Origin: Terriglobales bacterium
Lineage (GTDB): Bacteria; Acidobacteriota; Terriglobia; Terriglobales; Acidobacteriaceae
Direction: 5' to 3'
Assembly: GCA_016201265.1 (NCBI GenBank)
Contig: JACQDD010000018.1
Coordinates: 1-44,089 of the forward strand
Length of the DNA: 44,089 nt
Shown here one piece after another: positions 29,151 to 38,566 of the stretch. Below the pieces are notes generated by a model. That model was not told where the DNA came from and did not search any database. It saw only the letters and a program-made list of their open reading frames with translations. A program made the translations under genes and the position numbers. Each line of letters begins with the position of its first letter. Positions within the stretch are counted from its first letter, which is position 1.

Positions 29151-29197
29151 TGTCAAAAATTGTCAGTGCCCGGTCTGGAAATGTCATATCGGTGTCA
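29151..29197 (+). promoter_or_regulatory. Helically phased TGTCA array, candidate PilR-type upstream activating sequence
   Basis: TGTCA at 29151, 29161, 29182, 29193 plus degenerate GGTCT at 29172; spacing 10/11/10/11 bp. Confidence 0.55.
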
Positions 29198-29293
29198 ACG
29201 GGGAGAATTCTTGAGAGGTGACTGAAATCGGGAAGGTGCCTGAAAGGAAGGGCTTGTGGGCCAACCCGGCACTTACTTAGGTCACTTTCCCTC

Positions 29294-29309
29294 TGGCCCG
29301 CAGAATGCA
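29294..29309 (+). promoter_or_regulatory. Candidate sigma-54 -24/-12 promoter
   Basis: TGGCCCGCAGAATGCA with GG-N10-GC spacing, 57 bp upstream of the pilin ATG. Confidence 0.6.
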
Positions 29310-29365
29310 ATAGTGACAGCCGAGTTGGTCATCCGACCATCACAGTCAAACGGAGACGAGAACAA

Positions 29366-29863
29366 ATGCGGAAACAGAAGGGCTTCTCACTAATCGAATT
29401 GCTGATCGTGGTGGCGATCATCCTGATCATCGCTGCTATCGCGATCCCGAACCTGCTGCGTGCGCGCATTGCGGCCAACGAGTCGGCTGCGGCCAGCGGG
29501 GTTCGCACCATTAACACAGCGGAAGTATCGTACAATTCTGCTTATCCGACGGTGGGCTATTCAACCACTCTTGCGCAGTTGGGCCCGGGTGGCGTTGCCG
29601 CCACATGTCCGAACCCGCCAGCCTTCGGAACGGCTTGCCTGATTGACGGCGTGCTGGCTGCAGGCGTTAAGGGCGGTTATACGTACGGGTATGCACCAGT
29701 TGTCGGCGGCGCCCTGAACACGGGTTACGCGGTCTCTGCAGACCCCACAACGGCGAACCAGACGGGTGTTCGCAGCTTCTGCTCCTTTGAAGATGCGGTG
29801 GTTCGTTACACCCCGAGTACGCCGCTAACCGCGACTTGTCCTCCCGCCACGCTACCGCTGTAA
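29366..29863 (+). CDS. pilA: Type IV pilin / prepilin
   Basis: MRKQKGFSLIELLIVVAIILIIAAIAIPNLLRARIAANES class III prepilin signal. Confidence 0.95.
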   Translation: MRKQKGFSLIELLIVVAIILIIAAIAIPNLLRARIAANESAAASGVRTINTAEVSYNSAYPTVGYSTTLAQLGPGGVAATCPNPPAFGTACLIDGVLAAGVKGGYTYGYAPVVGGALNTGYAVSADPTTANQTGVRSFCSFEDAVVRYTPSTPLTATCPPATLPL

Positions 29864-29905
29864 AGAACAGCTTTGGCGAGGTACCTGGGGAGGGTCCAAG
29901 CCATG

Positions 29906-29942
29906 GGAGCATCGGAGCAATCCGATGCTCCTTCTTTCTTTT
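29906..29942 (+). terminator. Intrinsic terminator of pilin 1
   Basis: GGAGCATCGGAgcaaTCCGATGCTCC followed by TTCTTTCTTTT. Confidence 0.88.
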
Positions 29943-30196
29943 GGGGCAAAATTCTGCTTTGGGACAAAAGCAAAGTATCGAACTGCGGCTTCCGGACTGA
30001 CACTTTCTGTCAAGGCGGCGCTTTGGCTCGGAGGGGAGGTGCCTCATCATTTTCCCAGGCGCAATGAACTTCCGTGGTACCAATGGCTTACGGGTTCGTC
30101 CCACTGGCCGAAGATGCCCTGCGGAACGGCCCCGCGCATGCATTTGAAAGAGTGACTGGCCCGGTTCTTAGCCGGAGCTACAGTATGGGAAACACT

Positions 30197-30712
30197 ATGC
30201 GGAAGCAGAAGGGATTTTCGTTAATCGAGCTGCTGATCGTGGTCGCGATCATCCTGATCATCGCTGCTATCGCGATCCCGAACCTGCTGCGGGCCAGGAT
30301 GGCAGCCAACGAGTCATCCGCCGCCGCGGCGATACGGAGCATTACCTCGGCTGAGGTTGCGTACTACGGTGCTTTCCCGACCATCGGGTATGCAGTTCAA
30401 CTCCAGGATCTCGGGCGCACTGCCCCGTGCGTCCCGGTGCCGACTAGCGCTTGCCTTCTCGACAACAACCTTGCTAATGCCGTCCCGGGAAGCGGGGGAC
30501 ACAGCGGCTACCAGTTCCTCGCCACCGGACTCAACTTTGGGAGCCCGCTTAACAGTGCTTTTGTGGCCGGAGCGACTCCGGTAACTCCAAGCAGTTCAGG
30601 AACCCGCGATTTTTGCTCGATCACGGATGGAGCGTTGCGCAGCCAAACAACGACGGGTGGAGTTCCCCCGAATACGCTCGCGGCTTGTCTGGCCTATGCT
30701 ATCGCGCAGTAG
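30197..30712 (+). CDS. Type IV pilin / prepilin, tandem paralogue
   Basis: MRKQKGFSLIELLIVVAIILIIAAIAIPNLLRARMAANESSAAAAIRSI; start ambiguous (ATG 30185 or 30197). Confidence 0.93.
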   Translation: MRKQKGFSLIELLIVVAIILIIAAIAIPNLLRARMAANESSAAAAIRSITSAEVAYYGAFPTIGYAVQLQDLGRTAPCVPVPTSACLLDNNLANAVPGSGGHSGYQFLATGLNFGSPLNSAFVAGATPVTPSSSGTRDFCSITDGALRSQTTTGGVPPNTLAACLAYAIAQ

Positions 30713-30757
30713 AAAAAGTTTGGCACGTACCTGGGGGAGGGTACAAGCCGGAGAGAG

Positions 30758-30788
30758 CCCGGAAGAAATTCCGGGCTCTTTTCTTTTG
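30758..30788 (+). terminator. Intrinsic terminator of pilin 2
   Basis: AGAGCCCGGAAgaaaTTCCGGGCTCT followed by TTTCTTTT. Confidence 0.87.
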
Positions 30789-30932
30789 GCTGCCCGAGCG
30801 GATTCATAGCTATCGCGAAGCGGAAAGCCAACCACATAGTTACCTCCGATAGGCGGGTTCCGTCACTGCCAACTCCTTGGCGCGGCGGCTTTGCTTATAA
30901 TTACTGTTCCGCTGAAGGATTCTTGGGTAGCC

Positions 30933-31874
30933 ATGGTTGCCATCGAAACGATCAATCTAGAGAAGACCTACGCGGTGGGTTTCTGGCGGAAGAAGCCGCG
31001 CGTGGCGTTGCGGCCGCTGAACCTGACGGTCGAGGAAGGCGAGGTCTTTGGCTTCCTGGGGCCGAACGGCGCCGGCAAGACGACCACGCTGAAGCTGCTG
31101 ATGGGGCTGGTCATCCCGACTGGGGGGACGGCTCGCATCCTGGGCAAGAATATCGACGAAGCGGAAATCAAAGCGCAGATCGGCTTCCTTCCGGAACAGC
31201 CCTATTTCTACGATTACCTGACAGCCAAGGAACTGCTCGAATACTATGCGCAGCTTTCCGGCGTGGAGCCTAAGGAGCGGACCCGCAAGATCGAGGCCAT
31301 GCTGGAGCGTGTGGGCCTGAAAGACGCCGCACGGGTCCAACTGCGGAAGTTCTCCAAGGGCATGCTGCAAAGGGTGGGCTTGGCGCAGGCCATCCTGCAC
31401 GACCCGAAAGTGATTTTTCTCGATGAGCCCATGTCGGGACTGGATCCCATGGGCCGGCGCGAGGTCCGCGACCTGATCGAAGAACTCAAGCAGCAAGGCA
31501 AGACCGTTTTCTTCTCGACCCACATCCTTTCCGACGCCGAAGCGCTGTGCGATCGGGTCGCGGTCATTCACCAGGGAGAACTGCGGGGGGTTGGCCACGT
31601 GGCCGAACTGACCTCGTCGGTTGCAGGCAAGGTGGAGCTGATTTGGAATGGAAGCGCCGTTCCGGATGGGTTCAGTGCACTGGGAGCGGAATGCCACATG
31701 AGCGGGGAGACGATACGCGCGGTGGTGCCGGAGGTGCAGCAGGAGGCGGCGCTGGAAATCCTGAGAAGGGAGCGGCTGCGGCTGAATTCGCTCACCCCCG
31801 TGCGCTCCTCGCTGGAAGAATATTACGTGCAAAAAGTGAGCCTGGCGGCCAAACCGGCGGGGGCGGCGAGATGA
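30933..31874 (+). CDS. ABC transporter ATP-binding protein
   Basis: [21 protein letters not shown] (Walker A), [18 protein letters not shown] (signature), [13 protein letters not shown] (Walker B). Confidence 0.97.
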   Translation: MVAIETINLEKTYAVGFWRKKPRVALRPLNLTVEEGEVFGFLGPNGAGKTTTLKLLMGLVIPTGGTARILGKNIDEAEIKAQIGFLPEQPYFYDYLTAKELLEYYAQLSGVEPKERTRKIEAMLERVGLKDAARVQLRKFSKGMLQRVGLAQAILHDPKVIFLDEPMSGLDPMGRREVRDLIEELKQQGKTVFFSTHILSDAEALCDRVAVIHQGELRGVGHVAELTSSVAGKVELIWNGSAVPDGFSALGAECHMSGETIRAVVPEVQQEAALEILRRERLRLNSLTPVRSSLEEYYVQKVSLAAKPAGAAR

Positions 31875-32644
31875 GTCGAGTGGTGCGCATCGCCGCTAAC
31901 ACATTCCGCGAAGCCGTACGCGACCGCGTGCTTTATAACCTTATCGCATTCGCCCTGCTGCTTTCGGGGGCCGCGATCCTGGTGGGACAAATCTCCGTGG
32001 GCATCGAGCGGTTGGTGGTGGTGAACCTGGGGTTGACTGCGGTGTCGTTGTTCGGCGTGGTCATCGCCATCTTCATTGGCATCGGCTTGGTCTCGAAAGA
32101 GATGGAGAAACGCACGCTATACACGGTGCTCTCGCGCCCGGTGCGGCGCTGGGAATTCATCGTCGGCAAGTTCTTGGGGCTCACCGGGACGCTGTTCGTG
32201 AACACGTTTTTCATGGCCATCGGCGTCTTTGCGGCCCTGCTGTATGTTTCGCACAAGTTCCAATCGTCGGATGCCTGGATCCTGGTTGCGTTGTTCTTCA
32301 TCGTGCTGCAATTCCTGATTCTGTGCGCGCTGGCGCTGCTGTTCTCGTCGTTCTCATCCCCGCTGCTGTCGGCCGTGTTTGCCTTCTCACTGTTTGTGAT
32401 CGGCAGCTTCGCCGAGGATCTGCGCGGGTTTGCCAGGATGTCGCGGGGGCTGGCGCAAGGGCTGGCGACGACGGCGGCGTATCTGGTGCCGAACTTCTCG
32501 GCGCTGAACGTGATCGGGCAGGTAGCGCACGAACAACCCATCTCCGCGCATTTGATCGCCTACAACACGGCCTATGCGCTGGCGTATTCGGCGATGGCGA
32601 TCTGCGGCGCGGTGCTGATTTTCGAGCGCAGGAACCTGAAATGA
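31871..32644 (+). CDS. ABC transporter permease
   Basis: [31 protein letters not shown]; ~6 TM; 4 bp overlap (ATGA) with the ATPase gene. Confidence 0.9.
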   Translation: MSRVVRIAANTFREAVRDRVLYNLIAFALLLSGAAILVGQISVGIERLVVVNLGLTAVSLFGVVIAIFIGIGLVSKEMEKRTLYTVLSRPVRRWEFIVGKFLGLTGTLFVNTFFMAIGVFAALLYVSHKFQSSDAWILVALFFIVLQFLILCALALLFSSFSSPLLSAVFAFSLFVIGSFAEDLRGFARMSRGLAQGLATTAAYLVPNFSALNVIGQVAHEQPISAHLIAYNTAYALAYSAMAICGAVLIFERRNLK

Positions 32645-33558
32645 GCGGGTCGCGCAAAGTTACGGTCACGACGAGCGTGCTCCTGCTGTTTTCCCTGGCC
32701 AGCTCGGTATTCCTGCTGAGACGGCTCGACCAGGTGCGCACCAGCGCGACGCTGGAAGAAGTCCTGTATCTGAATTCGCCCAAGTGGGTCAGGCGCCTGA
32801 GCCTGGGCTACACCGGCTTGCTGGCCGACATCTACTGGACACGCGCGGTGCAGTATTTTGGCAGCAAGCATGTGACTAGAGCGACGGACTACAAGCTGCT
32901 GTCTCCGCTGCTGGAAATCACAACGACGCTCGATCCCAAGCTGATCGTGGCGTACCAGTTCGGAGCCAACTTCCTGGCGCCGAAGCCGCCGAATGGGGCG
33001 GGCCAGCCCGACCAGGCCATCGCCCTGGTCGAGTACGGCATCCGGAATAATCCTGACAACTGGAAGCTGTATTACGAGCTGGGCTTCATCTACTACTACA
33101 TGGAATCAAAGGATTACGCGAAGGCCGCCGAGGCATTCGAGCGTGGCGCCAAAGTGCCGAATGCGCATCCGTTCCTGCGCGTGCTGGCAGCCCAGATGGC
33201 GCAGCACGCGGGTGAAATCCAGACGGCACGCATGCTGTGGCAGACAGCCTACGCAACCACCCAGGACGATCTGATCCGGAAAAACGCAGTCGCGCACCTG
33301 CGTGCCTTGAAGGTGGATGAGGACATCACGGAACTTGAGAAGCTGGTCGCTGCGTACCGGCAACAGACGGGGCTGCCGCCGTCGAGCTTCAACGTACTGA
33401 TCGGCGCGGGCAGGCTGCTCGGGGTGCCGGTGGACCCAGATGGGAAACCCTACAGACTGGTGGATGGCCGCATCGAGTTGCGAAACCCGGAGGATTTCCC
33501 GTTCGTGGAGAAGGGGCTGCCGCCCGGATACGAACCGGGGCTGCCAAAGTTCCACTGA
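32641..33558 (+). CDS. TPR-type membrane-anchored protein
   Basis: MSGSRKVTVTTSVLLLFSLASSVFLLRRLD; NNPDNWKLYYELGFIYYYMESKDYAKAAEAFERG; 4 bp overlap with permease. Confidence 0.8.
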   Translation: MSGSRKVTVTTSVLLLFSLASSVFLLRRLDQVRTSATLEEVLYLNSPKWVRRLSLGYTGLLADIYWTRAVQYFGSKHVTRATDYKLLSPLLEITTTLDPKLIVAYQFGANFLAPKPPNGAGQPDQAIALVEYGIRNNPDNWKLYYELGFIYYYMESKDYAKAAEAFERGAKVPNAHPFLRVLAAQMAQHAGEIQTARMLWQTAYATTQDDLIRKNAVAHLRALKVDEDITELEKLVAAYRQQTGLPPSSFNVLIGAGRLLGVPVDPDGKPYRLVDGRIELRNPEDFPFVEKGLPPGYEPGLPKFH

Positions 33559-33682
33559 GAGAGCCCCACCGGGGGACTCCGCCGGATTGCGGACCGCCCA
33601 AGCCCAATCCCAATCCTGATTCGAACCCGTAAACGAGCGCCGCCCGCCTTATCCCACACGAACGATTTGCTAGCATGCAGGC

Positions 33683-34474
33683 GTGGCGTCGTCTGGCTTT
33701 CCCCGACAACTTTGGACCGCCTTCCGCGGCTGGTGGCGGGAACAGGAACAGCAAAAAGGTGCTCCGGCCTCGCGTCTCGTGCTGGTTCGCGAGCTTTGGG
33801 GCTTCCTGCGCGACTCGACTCCGGAACGTCGTCGCCAGCGCTACGGCGACATGGAGTATGACTGGGAACATCGCGTCAATACGACCAGCGGCACCGTCGG
33901 CTGGCGCGAACGCCTGCTGGGAATATTTCATTCGCCATACCAACCGACCGATGCGGCGCTCTTCCAGGAGATGATGGCCAGCTTGCCGATCGACTTCCGC
34001 GAGTTCACGTTTGTGGACCTGGGATCGGGAAAGGGACGCACACTGCTGATGGCGTCGGAGTATCCGTTTCGGCGAATCGTGGGGGTGGAGATTTTGCCGG
34101 AGCTGCATCGGGTGGCACACCAGAACATTCGCGACTACAGGAGTCCGACGCAGAGGTGCACCCGGATCGAATCCATTTGTGCGGACGCGCGTGAGTACAC
34201 GCTCCCGGAGGAACCGCTGGTGCTGTATCTGTTCAATCCGCTGCCAACCGAGGGGCTGGGTAGGGTGATCGAGAACCTTGAGCGATCCGTTCAGCAGGTT
34301 CCGCGCGTGGTGTACGTGATCTACCACGATCCTCTGCTCGATGAAGAATTGAGAAGCCGTCGCTGGATGCAGGCGGTGCAGCGTACCGGCCAGTTCGCGC
34401 TATATTCCAACCACATTTCGCAACGTCCTGTGAAGGTCGCGACCGGCAAAGCGTCTAAAATGGAAGACTCATGA
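33683..34474 (+). CDS. SAM-dependent class I methyltransferase
   Basis: FTFVDLGSGKGRTLLMASEYPFRRIVGVEILPELH motif I region. Confidence 0.82.
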   Translation: MASSGFPRQLWTAFRGWWREQEQQKGAPASRLVLVRELWGFLRDSTPERRRQRYGDMEYDWEHRVNTTSGTVGWRERLLGIFHSPYQPTDAALFQEMMASLPIDFREFTFVDLGSGKGRTLLMASEYPFRRIVGVEILPELHRVAHQNIRDYRSPTQRCTRIESICADAREYTLPEEPLVLYLFNPLPTEGLGRVIENLERSVQQVPRVVYVIYHDPLLDEELRSRRWMQAVQRTGQFALYSNHISQRPVKVATGKASKMEDS

Positions 34475-35190
34475 TTCGGAAGATTCATCTCCGCGTAACC
34501 CTCCCCGCTGGCCGCCCACGTAGAATCCTCGCCAGGGTCTGGTGGATCTTGGCCTGCGCGTTGCTCCTTCTTCGACCGCCAATCACCGCCCGCGCGCAGG
34601 ACATTCACCAGACAGCCAAAGCCGTGGACGAGCACTACAACCGGCTGCGCACCCTCCAGACTGACTTTACGGAGATCTACCAGGGGGCGGGGATGGAACG
34701 GGTCGAGGCGGGGACCCTGTGGCTGAAAAAGCCGCGCAAGATGCGCTGGGAATACCGTTCTCCCAAAGAGAAGCTGTTTATCAGCGACGGGAAGGCGGTG
34801 TGGTTCTACCTGCCAGCAGAGCGGCAACTCCGGAAGACCGAGTTTCGGAAGTTGGACGACTTGCGCTCGCCACTCGCCTTCTTGCTTGGTAAGGCTAAAC
34901 TGGAGAATGAGTTGCAGGGACTCTCGAAGGTAGTGGATCAACCCTCGCTGGAACCGGGTAATACCCTGCTGAGGGGGGTGCCAAAAGCGATGGCGGATCG
35001 CGTGAGCGACGTTCTGCTCGAGATTACGCCCGCCAGCCAGATCGCCCGCATCGTACTGACCGAGGTGGACGGGACCACCACCGAGTTTCGTTTCAGCCGC
35101 CCCAAGGAGAATCTGGACCTGAGCGATGGCCGCTTTCAGTTCACCCCTCCCCCGGATGTAGAGACGGTCGAAGGAGAATTAGGACAGTAG
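34471..35190 (+). CDS. lolA: Outer-membrane lipoprotein carrier LolA-like protein
   Basis: LRTLQTDFTEIYQGAGMERVEAGTLWLKKPRKMRWEYRSPKEKLFISDGKAVWFYLPAERQL. Confidence 0.9.
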   Translation: MIRKIHLRVTLPAGRPRRILARVWWILACALLLLRPPITARAQDIHQTAKAVDEHYNRLRTLQTDFTEIYQGAGMERVEAGTLWLKKPRKMRWEYRSPKEKLFISDGKAVWFYLPAERQLRKTEFRKLDDLRSPLAFLLGKAKLENELQGLSKVVDQPSLEPGNTLLRGVPKAMADRVSDVLLEITPASQIARIVLTEVDGTTTEFRFSRPKENLDLSDGRFQFTPPPDVETVEGELGQ

Positions 35191-35307
35191 TTTCGCAGGG
35201 TAGGCATCCGGTTACTTGCGTACCAGTGCCGTGAGCGTTACGGTAACTGCTTGCGAAATCGAGTGTTAGACTAGCGGAAGGACCCGCAACCATAGTCAAG
35301 AACGCCC

Positions 35308-36516
35308 ATGGCAGAATTCCTGGTCAAAGTCGCCGACGAACAGGGCCACCTCAAGCACCAGGTGGAGCAAGGTTACTCGGAGGCCGAGGTCCACGACCGG
35401 TTCGCCCAGCAGGGGTACCTGGTGTACTGGGTGAAACCTCGGGGCCTGCTGACCACGGGCGGGGTGCAGCTGGGGCGGCGCAACCGGCTGAAAGCGACCA
35501 CGTTCCTGATTTTCAACCAGCAGTTTCTAACCCTGATGAAGGCCGGGTTGCCCATCCTGACGGCGCTCGACTTGCTGATCAAGCGGCAGCGCGACAAGTT
35601 CCTCTTGCAGTTGCTGGAAAACGTCCGCGACCGGGTCAAGGGGGGCGAGTCGCTGTCGGATGCTTTCTCGGCCCAGCGCGTCTTTCCCAAGATGTACACC
35701 ACCACCCTGATGGCGGGCTAGAAGAGCGGCAATATGGAAGAAGTGTTGAGCCGCTATATCCAGTATCAGCGGCTGGTGCAGACCTTCCGAAAGAAGCTGG
35801 CGGTATCGCTGGTGTATCCGGCGTTGCTGGTATCAGTGGTGACGGTAATGATGATCTTTCTCGTCACTTACGTGGTGCCCAAGTTTGCCGACCTGTTCAG
35901 CAACCTGGGAGCGGAGCTGCCCGCGATTACCGTGTTCATGCTGGCGGTGGGGCTGAACGCTCAGAAATACGCCTGGGCGGTGGCACTGGCGCTGATTGTG
36001 GGCGGGACTCTGCTGTGGCGGTGGAAACAGAGCGATCGCGGGGCCGAACGCCTGGACCAGTTCCTGCTCTCTATGCCCTTGCTAGGAGAAATCCGGCTGA
36101 AGTACCAGGTGGCGAATTTTTCACGGATTCTTGCGACCCTGCTTCAGGGCGGATTGCCGCTGGTGCCGGCCATGGAAACAGCGGGCGCGTCTATGAGCAG
36201 CCGGCAGATTCTGAACGGCATCCTGAGCGCGACCGAACGGGTACGCGAAGGCCAGGGTCTGGCAAAAAGTTTGGAAGCGCAGAAGATTTTTCCCGACCTG
36301 GCGGTGGAGATGCTTGAAGTGGGTGAATCGACCGGGGCATTGCCGGCGATGCTGAGTTCGGTGGCAGAGTTTTACGAGGAAGATGTGCAGACGGCTCTGG
36401 GCGCGGCCATGGCGCTGATCGAGCCCATGATTCTGATCGTGATGGCGGTGGTGGTGGGAGGCATCCTGATCTCGCTCTATCTGCCGATCTTTACCCTGGG
36501 ATCGGGGATCCACTGA
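35308..36516 (+). pseudogene. pilC: Type IV pilus inner-membrane protein PilC, split by in-frame TAG at 35719-35721
   Basis: ORFs 35308..35721 and 35734..36516 are in one frame: ...VFPKMYTTTLMAG*KSGNMEEVLSRYIQYQRLVQTFRKKLAVSLVYPALL...; PilC/GspF family throughout. Confidence 0.9.
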
Positions 36517-36556
36517 AGGCGTCCGAGGCGGTTTTGGAAGTACACTGGTAGTGAGA

Positions 36557-38233
36557 ATGGCGGAAAAGAAAACAGTCGTGGTGAACGGTGGCAACGGCGG
36601 GCGGCTGGCGCCGGAGCCTGCGGCCAGCGCTGGTGATGAACTGGAGCGGGCACGGGATATCGCCCGGCGCTACCGCTGCGAGTTCATCGATCTGAGCGAC
36701 TTCCAGCTGCACCACGATCTGTTTGAAAAAATCCCGGTCCACCTGATGTTCCGCTATAACTTCGTCCCGCTGGAGGAGACCGCGGACGGACGGCTGGCCA
36801 TTGCGATCGCCGATCCCAGCCAGCTCATGATGATCGACGAGATCAGCCTGCTGCTGGGCAAGCGCATCGTCACCAAGGTTTCGACCCTCAAGCAGATCTC
36901 CGAGATTCTCAAGAAGACGGAACAGTCGAAGCGCGTGCTGGAAGACGCCAGCGAAGGCTTCACGCTCGACGTCATCCGCGAGGACGAATCCGGCAACGAC
37001 GAGACCATCTCGATTGACAAGCTGACGACGGGGACGGGCGATATGAGCCCGATCATCCGCCTGGTGGATACGACCATCTTCACCGCCCTCCAGAGGCGGG
37101 CCAGCGACATCCACATCGAGACGCGCGACGACTCGGTGGTCATCAAGTTCCGTATTGACGGCGTGCTGACCCACGCCATGCCGCCCATCGGCAAAGAGCA
37201 CCACTCGACCATCATTTCCCGTATCAAGGTCATGAGTGAGCTCGATATTTCCGAGCGCCGCGTGCCCCAGGACGGCCGCTTCCGGGTGAAGTACAACGCG
37301 CGCGCCATCGACTTCCGCGTCTCGATCATGCCCTCGATCCACGGCGAAGACGCCGTGCTGCGCGTGCTCGACAAGGAGTCAATGAGCGAGAAGTTCCGCA
37401 AGCTCACGCTCGACGTGGTGGGCTTCGACGAAGCGGACCTGCGCCGCTTCCGCCGCTATATCAAGGAGCCCTACGGCATGGTGTTGGTCACAGGGCCGAC
37501 GGGCAGCGGAAAGACGACTACGCTCTACGCAGCTGTCAACGAGATCAAGAACGACGAAGACAAGATCATCACCATTGAAGACCCGGTTGAATATCAGGTG
37601 CGGGGGATCACGCAAATCCCGGTCAATGAGAAAAAAGGCCTGACGTTTGCGCGCGGGCTGCGGTCCATTTTGCGTCACGATCCGGACAAGATCATGGTGG
37701 GCGAAATCCGCGACACCGAAACTGCGCAGATCGCGATCCAGTCGGCGCTCACCGGACACCTGGTCTTTACCACCGTCCACGCCAACAACGTGGTGGACGT
37801 CCTGGGACGCTTCCTGAATATGGGCGTGGAGCCGTACAACTTCGTGTCGGCGCTGAACTGCATCCTGGCGCAACGGCTGGTCCGCGTGATCTGCGACTCC
37901 TGCCGGACCGCGGTGCACTACCCGCCGGAGGTGCTGGAGGTGAGTGGGCTCGACCCGCAACACTGGGCGCAAGTGCCGCTCTATGAGGGCCAGGGCTGCA
38001 TCGAGTGCGCGGGCACCGGCTTCAAGGGCCGCACCGCCATCCATGAACTTCTGGATTTGACCGACCGCATCCGCGAGATGATTCTGGCCAAGAAGCCGAC
38101 GTCGGAGATCCGGCGCGCCGCCCGCGAAGAGGGCATGCGGTTCCTGCGCGAGTCGGCGCTGGATAAAGTGCGGGCGGGGGTAACCACGCTGAAGGAGATC
38201 AACAAGGTTACGTTCATCGAGACGTTCCGCTGA
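36557..38233 (+). CDS. pilB: Type IV pilus assembly ATPase PilB/GspE
   Basis: LVTGPTGSGKTTTLYAAVNE, GEIRDTETAQIAIQSALTGHLVFTTVHANN, CDSCRT...CIECAGTGFKGRTAIHELL. Confidence 0.96.
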   Translation: MAEKKTVVVNGGNGGRLAPEPAASAGDELERARDIARRYRCEFIDLSDFQLHHDLFEKIPVHLMFRYNFVPLEETADGRLAIAIADPSQLMMIDEISLLLGKRIVTKVSTLKQISEILKKTEQSKRVLEDASEGFTLDVIREDESGNDETISIDKLTTGTGDMSPIIRLVDTTIFTALQRRASDIHIETRDDSVVIKFRIDGVLTHAMPPIGKEHHSTIISRIKVMSELDISERRVPQDGRFRVKYNARAIDFRVSIMPSIHGEDAVLRVLDKESMSEKFRKLTLDVVGFDEADLRRFRRYIKEPYGMVLVTGPTGSGKTTTLYAAVNEIKNDEDKIITIEDPVEYQVRGITQIPVNEKKGLTFARGLRSILRHDPDKIMVGEIRDTETAQIAIQSALTGHLVFTTVHANNVVDVLGRFLNMGVEPYNFVSALNCILAQRLVRVICDSCRTAVHYPPEVLEVSGLDPQHWAQVPLYEGQGCIECAGTGFKGRTAIHELLDLTDRIREMILAKKPTSEIRRAAREEGMRFLRESALDKVRAGVTTLKEINKVTFIETFR

Positions 38234-38299
38234 GGCTGGTTACGGTCCAGATTGGCCAGTGGTCCATCCCCGGCACCCTCCGAGGTAACTGTTCTCCTC

Positions 38300-38566
38300 A
38301 TGAAGGTAGGCGATATTATCAGGGGTATTGAAGCAGGCAGGGCTCACGCAGTGAACTACATCGCTATCTACGAAAAATCGCATACCGGATGGGCGGCTTA
38401 CGTTCCCGATTTGCCCGGAGTGGTTACGACTGCCCGCACGAAAGAAGAAGTACGCTCCCTGATTCAAGAGGCAGTTGAGTTCCATCTGGACGGCTTGCAG
38501 GAGGATCAGCTTCCGATTCCCGAGCCGAGCGCTGAAGCAGAGGTTATTTCGGTTCCGCAGCGATGA
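38300..38566 (+). CDS. HicB-family antitoxin-like protein with N-terminal HicA-like remnant
   Basis: NYIAIYEKSHTGWAAYVPDLPGVVTTARTKEEVRSLIQEAVEFHLDGL (HicB) preceded in frame by MKVGDIIRGIEAG. Confidence 0.82.
   Translation: MKVGDIIRGIEAGRAHAVNYIAIYEKSHTGWAAYVPDLPGVVTTARTKEEVRSLIQEAVEFHLDGLQEDQLPIPEPSAEAEVISVPQR

Noticed and set aside
29940-30180. Possible c-di-GMP (GEMM) riboswitch upstream of pilin 2
   Set aside because: No convincing GEMM core found by eye
30012-30190. Sigma-54 promoter for pilin 2
   Set aside because: Only an off-by-one GG-N11-GC match was seen; spacing is wrong
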